A stretch of 64,000 nt of DNA from Collinsella sp. An7 (GTDB lineage: Bacteria > Actinomycetota > Coriobacteriia > Coriobacteriales > Coriobacteriaceae): positions 1 to 64,000 of the forward strand of contig NZ_NFHP01000006.1 of the NCBI RefSeq assembly GCF_002159335.1. The letters are read 5' to 3'. The position numbers and the translations under genes are program-made. Below the pieces are notes generated by a model. It ran no database searches. It had not been told where the DNA came from and saw nothing but the letters and a program-made list of their open reading frames with translations. Of this stretch, positions 40,446 to 47,005 are shown piece by piece (position 1 is the first letter of the stretch; the number at the start of each line of letters is the position of its first letter).

Positions 40446-41057
40446 ATGTCCGAGCTGGTTGAAGAGGTCGAGGTGGCTGAGGATACCGTCTCCCCTTCGG
40501 ACGAGACGGTCGAGGTTACTGCCGTTGAGTCTGAGGTCGTAAGCCCGTATGCCGAGCTTGCAGCTAAGTACAAGGCTGGTGAAGAGCTTACCGACGAGGA
40601 GACCGATACGATCGTTGACCTTGCCGTATCGATCCTTCGTGAGCTGCTCGGTCACTTTGATGCCGCTGACTCGCCCATCGACGAGTACGAGGGTGACGAC
40701 GGTGAGGTCATTCTCGATGTGACCGCTCCCAACCTTGCGGTGTTGATCGGCCGACATGGGCGTACGCTTGAGTCGCTCCAGACGATGTTCTCTCTGCTGG
40801 TGAGCCGCAAACTCGGCTTCCGCTTCCCGGTTATGGTTGATATCGAGGGCTACAAGAGCCGTCGCCATGATAAGGTTATCGAGATGGCCGAGCGTGCTGC
40901 CGGCCGCGCTATCCGCCAGCAGACTCCGGTAAGTCTTGCTCCTATGACTGCGTATGAGCGCCGCTTGGTGCACCTTGCCCTGCGTGACAACGCTCGGGTT
41001 GAGACGCATTCTGAGGGTGTTGATCCTGAGCGTCATGTGGTGGTTGTTCCGCTCTAG
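40446..41057 (+). CDS. jag: Jag/KhpB-type RNA-binding protein (KH-R3H)
   Basis: I use the ATG at 40446 (MSELVEEVEVAE) 5 nt after GAGG, giving 203 residues. An acidic N-terminus of about 45 residues and a helical segment (DTIVDLAVSILRELLGHFD) precede the KH domain (LIGRHGRTLESLQTMFSLLVS, near 100-120). The R3H domain follows (MTAYERRLVHLALRDNARVETHSEG). The family binds RNA and, in firmicutes, links to cell elongation and division. GGTACCTAACTA lies 14 nt upstream and is nearly repeated at 44532. Confidence 0.93.
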   Translation: MSELVEEVEVAEDTVSPSDETVEVTAVESEVVSPYAELAAKYKAGEELTDEETDTIVDLAVSILRELLGHFDAADSPIDEYEGDDGEVILDVTAPNLAVLIGRHGRTLESLQTMFSLLVSRKLGFRFPVMVDIEGYKSRRHDKVIEMAERAAGRAIRQQTPVSLAPMTAYERRLVHLALRDNARVETHSEGVDPERHVVVVPL

Positions 41058-41082
41058 CATCTGGTTAGATACGGTATGCTTG

Positions 41083-41117
41083 AGGGGCGCCGGTTGGTGC
41101 CCCTTTCTTTTTGTCTC
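41083..41117 (+). terminator. Terminator after jag
   Basis: AGGGGCGCC/GGTGCCCCT with a 4-nt loop and a TTTCTTTTT tail. Confidence 0.8.
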
Positions 41118-41177
41118 TGTTGCGTTGTGACAGAAGTTTCTGGTTCGTGGTTTTCTGTCATGGGAGTGTGGCTGCTC

Positions 41178-41930
41178 ATGTCTAAGTCTCTTGATCTTAT
41201 TCTTGAGGTTGATTCCAAGGAGCTTGTTGATGAGTTGCTTGGGCTTGGCGATGAGTCTGGTCTTTGCATCTCGCGTGAGGTTGCTGAAGGTTGTGTTGAG
41301 CATCTCATGCTTGTACTTGAAGCCAACAAGGTCATGAACCTCACACGGATTGTTGATGTTCATGATGCTCTCGTGCTTCACATTCTCGATTCGCTTACCT
41401 TGCTGCCTTGTATTGATTCATGTGTTGAGGGTGCTGTTCTGGATATGGGAACTGGTGCAGGCTTCCCAGGGATTCCTCTCTGCCTTGCTACTGAGCGGTC
41501 TTTTACGCTACTTGATTCTGTTGGCAAGAAGGTTAAGGCTGTTGATGGGTTTATTGCTAAGCTTGGGCTCTCTGACCGATGCGTTGCTGTGCAGGACCGT
41601 GTTGAGTCCTTTGCCTCTGAGCGTTGTGGTGAGTTTGCTGTTGTGACAGCGCGCGCCATGTCCTCACTGCCAGTGCTTGTTGAGTATGCCGCTCCGCTCC
41701 TAACTATTGGCGGTAGCTTGGTTGTGAGTAAGGGCAATCCTAGCGATGAAGAGCTTTCTTCTGGTAAGAAGGCTGCAAAGATTTGTGGATTGCAGCTTGT
41801 TGAACATGCTGAACTAGAGTTACCCAGGCATCTTGGTCACCGCGTTCTTTTACGGTATGAGAAGAGCTGTAATTCTTCTATTCCCTTACCTCGACCTGTT
41901 GGTACTGCGAAGAAGTCTCCTCTTTCGTAG
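41178..41930 (+). CDS. rsmG: 16S rRNA (guanine-N7) methyltransferase RsmG
   Basis: I take the ATG at 41178 (MSKSLDLILEVDSKEL) with GGGAG about 11 nt upstream; an ATG at 41160 is possible. About 250 residues. The Rossmann SAM motif is VLDMGTGAGFPGIPLC, preceded by NLTRIVD and HILDSLTLLPC and followed by LLDSVGKKV and VTARAMSSLPVLVEYAAPLL. It methylates G527 (E. coli numbering) of 16S rRNA. This gene and its right-hand neighbours use more A/T at third positions than the rest of the window. It ends in a palindromic terminator centred on a parS-like site. Confidence 0.92.
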   Translation: MSKSLDLILEVDSKELVDELLGLGDESGLCISREVAEGCVEHLMLVLEANKVMNLTRIVDVHDALVLHILDSLTLLPCIDSCVEGAVLDMGTGAGFPGIPLCLATERSFTLLDSVGKKVKAVDGFIAKLGLSDRCVAVQDRVESFASERCGEFAVVTARAMSSLPVLVEYAAPLLTIGGSLVVSKGNPSDEELSSGKKAAKICGLQLVEHAELELPRHLGHRVLLRYEKSCNSSIPLPRPVGTAKKSPLS

Positions 41931-41947
41931 TGCGTCCTTTGTGATTT

Positions 41948-41983
41948 ATGGCCCTAATGTTTCATGTGAAACATTAGGGCCAT
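41948..41983 (+). terminator. Terminator palindrome containing a parS-like core
   Basis: The 17-nt arms 41948-41964 and 41967-41983 pair perfectly around TG and are followed by TTTGTTTTG. The centre, TGTTTCATGTGAAACA (41958-41973), differs from parS at one position. It combines the end of rsmG with a possible ParB site. Confidence 0.7.
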
Positions 41984-42285
41984 TTTGTTTTGCTGTTGTG
42001 ATTGGTGTGCATAGCCTGGACTTATTGTCATCTGTTTCAATAAAGACATGATCAGTTTGAGATTCTTCGTTTTATGGCTTACGGTGGATATAGCAGCTGA
42101 CTATAGGACTTTTCTTTCTCTACAACTTTCATGACTCTAAGTACATACTTGGTTATCTTGATTCTTTTAATTGACGAAAACTACTGCCTATACTCCAAGT
42201 GTGTTTTTATACTCACCAATTAGATGAATAGTATTTGATCAATTCGCGGTTTGCTTAAATTGGAATACGAGTTGTGATGCACGGT

Positions 42286-42301
42286 TGTTTCACGTGAAAC
42301 A
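42286..42301. promoter_or_regulatory. parS: parS site 1
   Basis: A perfect TGTTTCACGTGAAACA in the rsmG-parA gap. This gap (41931-42588) is AT-rich and holds no gene I can support. Confidence 0.9.
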
Positions 42302-42476
42302 CTGCTTATTTCTTATCCATTCCTTGTGTATTTATATAGTTTCATTTGGATTCATTTAGTTGTTTAAAGAAGAATTTTGACTACTAGTTTCAGAAGTGAT
42401 AGGTCGCTATCTAACGTTTGTTCCCTACAACATCAGCTTGTATTTCATAAAGTATGTTACTTTACGCTTGCCAGGT

Positions 42477-42492
42477 TGTTTCACGTGAAACA
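42477..42492. promoter_or_regulatory. parS: parS site 2
   Basis: A perfect TGTTTCACGTGAAACA, 112 nt upstream of parA. Confidence 0.9.
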
Positions 42493-42522
42493 TAATAGGT
42501 TCAAGAGAAGTTTCATGAGACG

Positions 42523-42538
42523 TGTTTCACGTGAAACA
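42523..42538. promoter_or_regulatory. parS: parS site 3
   Basis: A perfect TGTTTCACGTGAAACA, 66 nt upstream of parA and 46 nt from site 2. Its position suggests ParB feedback on the parAB promoter. Confidence 0.9.
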
Positions 42539-42588
42539 TTCCTTACGTTGCGCCAAATGTAGTTAAAACAGAGTTAAAGGGAGGCAGT

Positions 42589-43389
42589 GTGGGGTTCCGG
42601 GACGTTAAGCGCTCAAAGAACGCTAAACCGACGCGAGTGATTGCGATCATCAATCAAAAAGGCGGTGTTGGTAAGTCTACTACAGCGGTAAATCTATCGG
42701 CAGCGCTTGGTGAGAGCAATAAAAAGGTTCTTCTTGTCGATTTTGATCCGCAAGGTAACAGCACGAGCGGTTTTGGAATCGAAAAGGAGGATCTTGAACA
42801 GTGTATCTACGATGCGTTGCTAAATGATGTGCCGGTTGAAGAGCTGATTCACGACACGGATAGCAAGAAGGTCTTTGTTGTCCCCGCAACAATTCAGCTT
42901 GCAGGTGCAGAAATTGAGCTGGTGTCAGCAATGGCACGCGAAACAAGGCTAAAAGAGCTACTTGCACCGGTAAGAGATGATTTCGACTTTATTTTTATCG
43001 ATTGTCCGCCCTCGCTTGGTCTCCTCACTATTAACGCTCTTGCAGCTGCAGATAGTGTTTTGATTCCGATTCAATGCGAGTACTACGCGCTTGAGGGAGT
43101 AACCAAGCTTCTCGAATCGATGCGCATGGTAAAGAGTCGGATCAACAAGGATCTTGACACCTTTGGCGTGCTGATGACGATGTATGACTCCCGTACATCA
43201 CTGTCGAACCAAGTGGTTGAGGAAGTGCGTAACTACTTTGGTGATGCGACATTTAGGACGCTCATTCCGCGTACGGTAAAGCTCTCAGAGGCTCCCTCGT
43301 TTGGAATGCCGGTTATTGAGTACGCACCCAACAATAAAGGTGCAAAGGCGTATAAGGAACTTGCGAAAGAGGTGATTCGTCGTGCCTAG
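42589..43389 (+). CDS. parA: Chromosome partitioning ATPase ParA (Soj)
   Basis: A GTG start at 42589 with GGGAGG 4-5 nt upstream gives 266 residues. The deviant Walker A is NQKGGVGKSTTAVNLSAAL near residue 23. LLVDFDPQGNSTSGFG (A'), FIFIDCPPSLGLLTINAL (B) and TVKLSEAPSFGMPVIEY are typical of chromosomal ParA. It dimerises on ATP binding, coats the nucleoid and moves ParB-parS complexes and origins. Its last 8 nt overlap parB, which implies translational coupling. Confidence 0.96.
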   Translation: MGFRDVKRSKNAKPTRVIAIINQKGGVGKSTTAVNLSAALGESNKKVLLVDFDPQGNSTSGFGIEKEDLEQCIYDALLNDVPVEELIHDTDSKKVFVVPATIQLAGAEIELVSAMARETRLKELLAPVRDDFDFIFIDCPPSLGLLTINALAAADSVLIPIQCEYYALEGVTKLLESMRMVKSRINKDLDTFGVLMTMYDSRTSLSNQVVEEVRNYFGDATFRTLIPRTVKLSEAPSFGMPVIEYAPNNKGAKAYKELAKEVIRRA

Positions 43390-44257
43390 CCCCAAGAAGA
43401 AAGCGCTTGGTCGTGGGCTGAATGCTCTTGTAGGAGAAGCGCAGTACGAGACGGGTCATAGTGCGGCAGAGACCAAGCTGCCAATCGAGCAAATCGTTCC
43501 CAATCCCAATCAACCTCGTACCCATTTTAACGAGACCGAGCTTAACGAGCTCAGTGAATCGATTCGTGAGCATGGGGTTCTTCAGCCGTTGCTTGTTCGC
43601 AAGAAGGGTTCTAAGTACGAGATCATTGCAGGTGAGCGTCGCTATCAAGCCTCTAAGCTTGCTGACCTCACCGAGGTCCCCGTCATCATCAAAGATGTGG
43701 ACGATCAAGAGATGCTGGCCCTCGCGCTCATTGAGAATCTTCAGCGTTCTGACCTGAATCCGCTTGAAGAAGCCAAGGGTTATCGCCAGTTGATTGATGC
43801 CAGCGGTATGACCCAGGATGCGCTCTCCAAGGCGGTCTCCAAGTCTCGTTCGGCTATCACAAACTCCCTCAGGTTGCTCGATCTTCCCGAGGCTGTTCAG
43901 CAGATGATCTTTGAGGGTAAGCTCACGGCTGGACATGCCCGAGCGATCCTGGCGGTGCCGTACGAGGATGCTCGTATCAAGTTGGCGGAGCGAGTGGTCG
44001 ACGAAGGTTTGTCGGTCCGTGCGACAGAACATCTTGCTCCGTTGTTTTCTGTCGGAGATGCACCAAAGGCGCCACGACCTGTGACTCCGCAGTCCTTTAA
44101 GAAGGCGGCGCGTGTGCTTCGTCAGCACTTTAATACCAACGTGAGAGTTAAGAGCTCTAGAGGTAAGAACAAGATCGAGATTGAGTTTAAGGACGAAGAT
44201 GAGCTCAGGCGTATTCTCTCCGAGATGATTGCTTTGGATGGTGAAGAAGATGCGTAA
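43382..44257 (+). CDS. parB: Chromosome partitioning protein ParB
   Basis: A GTG start at 43382, overlapping the parA end, gives 291 residues. The N-terminus KKKALGRGLNALVGE is the ParA-stimulating box. The CTP-binding domain includes PNPNQPRTHF, LQPLLVRKKG, EIIAGERRYQASKLA (box II, usually GERRxRA; here Gln) and ALIENLQRSDLNPLEEA. The parS-reading helix-turn-helix is MTQDALSKAVSKSRSAITNSLRLLDLP. A dimerisation tail ends the protein. It is a CTP-gated clamp that spreads from parS and recruits SMC. The sites lie just upstream. Confidence 0.96.
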   Translation: MPSPKKKALGRGLNALVGEAQYETGHSAAETKLPIEQIVPNPNQPRTHFNETELNELSESIREHGVLQPLLVRKKGSKYEIIAGERRYQASKLADLTEVPVIIKDVDDQEMLALALIENLQRSDLNPLEEAKGYRQLIDASGMTQDALSKAVSKSRSAITNSLRLLDLPEAVQQMIFEGKLTAGHARAILAVPYEDARIKLAERVVDEGLSVRATEHLAPLFSVGDAPKAPRPVTPQSFKKAARVLRQHFNTNVRVKSSRGKNKIEIEFKDEDELRRILSEMIALDGEEDA

Positions 44258-44504
44258 GGTTGCAACTGCATTGGCTGTTGGTGGTGTGGCTATCGTTGCG
44301 GGTTCGTTGGTTGGCTATAAAATAGCGACCGATAAGGAGCTCAGGGATTATATGGTGCGCAATCTACAAGATGCCTTCAATATCTCAAAGCGCAAAGTAA
44401 CGGGCATGACCGAAGATGTGGCTATGCGCACGGCTCGCATGACGCGCAATCCCAAGATTAACCAAGACTGGGTTGAGAACCAGTGGGAGGCCATCGGCTA
44501 CTAA
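44250..44504 (+). CDS. Small membrane-anchored protein downstream of parB
   Basis: I choose the ATG at 44250 (MRKVATALAVGGVAIVAGSL), overlapping the parB end by 8 nt, 84 residues; an ATG four codons earlier is possible. The N-terminus is a hydrophobic helix (about 4-22), then a basic/amphipathic cytoplasmic segment (DYMVRNLQDAFNISKRKV) and a conserved-looking tail (RNPKINQDWVENQWEAIGY). I do not recognise the family. Translational coupling to parB suggests a link to segregation or division, by position only. Confidence 0.65.
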   Translation: MRKVATALAVGGVAIVAGSLVGYKIATDKELRDYMVRNLQDAFNISKRKVTGMTEDVAMRTARMTRNPKINQDWVENQWEAIGY

Positions 44505-44562
44505 CAACAGCGATAGAAAGTATAATACTTAGGTACCTTACTATCTGATAGTCACATCTGCT

Positions 44563-44606
44563 TGTTTCACGTGAAGCGCTCCGACCGCCAACGTCAGAGC
44601 GCTTCT
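44563..44606 (+). promoter_or_regulatory. Degenerate parS plus hairpin
   Basis: TGTTTCACGTGAAGCG (44563-44578) has two differences from parS. It overlaps the left arm of a GAAGCGCTC/GAGCGCTTC hairpin. It mirrors, at the other end of the par locus, the parS-terminator fusion at 41948. Confidence 0.5.
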
Positions 44607-44649
44607 GTCTGTTAGTAACCACGTGTTGCATGCCATGTGGAAACAGATA

Positions 44650-44693
44650 AAAATGTGCCACCTTGGCGATGCGCAGCCAAGGTGGCACATTTT
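44650..44693. terminator. Bidirectional terminator, par operon/rlmN
   Basis: A perfect 17-bp AAAATGTGCCACCTTGG stem around a 10-nt loop, with A- and T-tracts on both sides, lies between convergent transcription units. Confidence 0.9.
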
Positions 44694-44744
44694 CACCCCT
44701 CCCCTGTGGTGCAAGCAGCAGGCAGGGCTCCGTCTCTCCCCGTC

Positions 44745-45791
44745 TTAGCGCGCCAAGACGATGCGCTGCTTGAGCTGGCCGCAGGCGGCGTCGATGTCCG
44801 CGCCGCGGGAGTTACGGATCGTCGCCTCAATGCCGCGAGAGGCAAGCATCTTCTGGAGCTTCTCGACCTTCTCGATCGGCGAGGGCTTAAAGGGGCTATC
44901 GGGAATGTTGTTCAGCTGGATGAGGTTGACGTGGCAGAGCGTGCCCTCGCAGAAGTCGCAGAGCGTGAGCATCTCGGGGTTGGTGTCGTTAACGCTGTCG
45001 ATCATCGCGTACTCGTACGTCGGGCGGCGGCCGGTCTTTTCCACGTAGTCCTGCAGTGCTTCGTGCAGACGCAGGAGCGTGTATTTTTTAACCCCCGGCA
45101 TGAGCTGGTTGCGCGTGCTCTGCACCGCGGAGTGCAGCGAGACGGCGAGCGTAAACTGCTCAGGCAGCTTGGCAAACTCGCGGATGCTGGGGATGATGCC
45201 GCAGGTAGACACCGTAAGGTGACGCGCGCCGATATTGAGGCCGTCCTCGCTGTTGAGCATGCGCAGGGCCTCCACCGTGGCGTCAAAGTTCACAAACGGT
45301 TCGCCCTGGCCCATAAAGACCACGCTCGTCACGCGCTCGCCAAAATCGCGCTGCACGTGGAGCACCTGGTCGACCATCTCGCGCGCGGTGAGCGAGCGGG
45401 TGAGGCCGGCCAGGCCCGTGGCGCAAAACGCGCAATGCATGCCGCAGCCGGCCTGCGACGAGATGCACACGGCGAGCTTGCCGCGCGAGGGCATGCCCAC
45501 GGTCTCCACCGCCACGCCGTCAGAGAACTGCAGCAGGTACTTGCGCGAGCCGTCGCGCGAGACCTGTTTGGCCACCTCAACGGGCACGCTAAAGCCAAAG
45601 CGCTCGGCAAGTTGGCCGCGGAGCGCCTTGGGGAGGTTGGTCATCTCGTCAAACGACTCGGCCTGCTTGGGTCCGAGCCACTCGATGAGCTGCTTGGCGC
45701 GGAATGCCGGCTGGCCGAGCTCGGCTACCAGCGCACGGATCTCTTCGTGCGTGAGCGAGCGGATGTCGCGCAGGGGCGTGGTGGGTTCCAT
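44745..45791 (-). CDS. rlmN: 23S rRNA/tRNA (adenine-C2) methyltransferase RlmN
   Basis: 348 residues from the ATG at 45791, with AAAGG upstream. The radical-SAM cluster motif is CGMHCAFC (about 119-126), with GQGEPFVNFD, STCGIIP and LAVSLHSAVQSTRNQLMP. The C-terminal catalytic Cys is in RGADIDAACGQL. It methylates A2503 of 23S rRNA and A37 of some tRNAs by a two-cysteine mechanism. It is monocistronic and divergent from ddl. Confidence 0.96.
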   Translation of the reverse strand: MEPTTPLRDIRSLTHEEIRALVAELGQPAFRAKQLIEWLGPKQAESFDEMTNLPKALRGQLAERFGFSVPVEVAKQVSRDGSRKYLLQFSDGVAVETVGMPSRGKLAVCISSQAGCGMHCAFCATGLAGLTRSLTAREMVDQVLHVQRDFGERVTSVVFMGQGEPFVNFDATVEALRMLNSEDGLNIGARHLTVSTCGIIPSIREFAKLPEQFTLAVSLHSAVQSTRNQLMPGVKKYTLLRLHEALQDYVEKTGRRPTYEYAMIDSVNDTNPEMLTLCDFCEGTLCHVNLIQLNNIPDSPFKPSPIEKVEKLQKMLASRGIEATIRNSRGADIDAACGQLKQRIVLAR

Positions 45792-45951
45792 GGAACACCT
45801 TTCTCATGGCTGCGGCCCCGCGGCATGGCAAAACGGTAAAGCTCTGGCAACCTGGTGCCGCGCGCGGTCCGCAAGGGGTGCAATCTATACAATAGGATAC
45901 CGTGAGAAGAGCGCGACAAGCGATGGATTCATCGCGGAGGGAGCGAGCGAT

Positions 45952-47004
45952 ATGGCTGATAAGACCCGTGGGGAGCTGCGCGTGGCGGTGCTCGCCGGCG
46001 GCATCTCGGACGAGCGCGAGATCTCGTTTGACTCGGGGCGCAACGTTTGCGCCGCGCTAGAAGAAGCGGGCTACGGCGCCGTGGAGTTGCTCGACCCCGC
46101 CGCGGACGACTTCTTGGACCGGCTGCGCGCCGGTGGCTTTGACGTGGCGTTTATCGCGCTGCACGGGCGTGGCGGCGAGGACGGGCAGATCCAGAGTGTG
46201 CTGGAGTTCTGCGGGATTCCCTACACCGGCTCGGGCGTGATCGCGAGCGCCTGCGCGGCCGACAAGGCCGTCTCTAAGGCCCTCTACGAGCGAGCGGGCA
46301 TCCCCGTGGCGCGCGATGCCGTGGTGGAGGATCCCGCCCTCGCCGACCCGGCGCAGATCGTGGCCGAGCTGGGCAGCGAGCTCTTTGTTAAGCCGGCTGT
46401 CAATGGCTCGAGCTACGGCGTGTCGGGCGTGCACGGAGAGGAAGAGCTCATGCCCGCCCTCCTGCGCGCCGCCGAGCACGGCGGCAAGGTGCTCGTTGAG
46501 GAGCGCCTGGTGGGGACCGAGATCACCGTGGGCGTGTACGACGCTCCCGACGCCCTGCGCGTGCTCCCCATCGTGGAGATTCGCCCGCAGGAGGGCTCGG
46601 AGTTCTACGACCTCACCGTCAAGTACTCCGATCCCACCGATATCCACCGCATTCCCGCGCAGATTGCTCCGGCCGACTACGCCCGCGCCCAGGAGCTCGC
46701 CTGCCGCGCGCACGAGGCGCTCGGCTGCACGGGCTTTTCGCGGACGGACTTTATCGTTACCGAGCGCGGCCCGGTCATTCTGGAGACCAATACCATCCCC
46801 GGTATGACGGACACCTCGCTCTACCCGGACGAGGTGCGCCATGCGGGCATGACCTTTGCCGATGTGTGCGCGCGCCTGATCGACCTCGCCCTGGGCACGG
46901 GGGCTCCCGCGCACCATCTGGCCGACCCGGACGTGCCGGCCGACCTCGCCGAGGCTCGCTATCCGCAGCTCTGGGGTGCGGAGCCGGCGCAGATCGGGGC
47001 CTAG
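45952..47004 (+). CDS. ddl: D-alanine--D-alanine ligase
   Basis: Start ATG at 45952 (MADKTRGELRVAVLAGGIS), 350 residues. ATP-grasp features are DEREISFDSG, ALHGRGGEDGQIQ, GIPYTGSGVIASACAADK, FVKPAVNGSSYGVSGV, VEERLVGTEITVGVY and NTIPGMTDTSLYP. The omega-loop FYDLTVKYS keeps the Tyr associated with D-Ala over D-lactate as second substrate, so this is not a vancomycin-resistance type. It makes the D-Ala-D-Ala end of peptidoglycan precursors. It is followed 1 nt later by the DinG-type gene. Confidence 0.95.
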   Translation: MADKTRGELRVAVLAGGISDEREISFDSGRNVCAALEEAGYGAVELLDPAADDFLDRLRAGGFDVAFIALHGRGGEDGQIQSVLEFCGIPYTGSGVIASACAADKAVSKALYERAGIPVARDAVVEDPALADPAQIVAELGSELFVKPAVNGSSYGVSGVHGEEELMPALLRAAEHGGKVLVEERLVGTEITVGVYDAPDALRVLPIVEIRPQEGSEFYDLTVKYSDPTDIHRIPAQIAPADYARAQELACRAHEALGCTGFSRTDFIVTERGPVILETNTIPGMTDTSLYPDEVRHAGMTFADVCARLIDLALGTGAPAHHLADPDVPADLAEARYPQLWGAEPAQIGA

Positions 47005-47005
47005 C

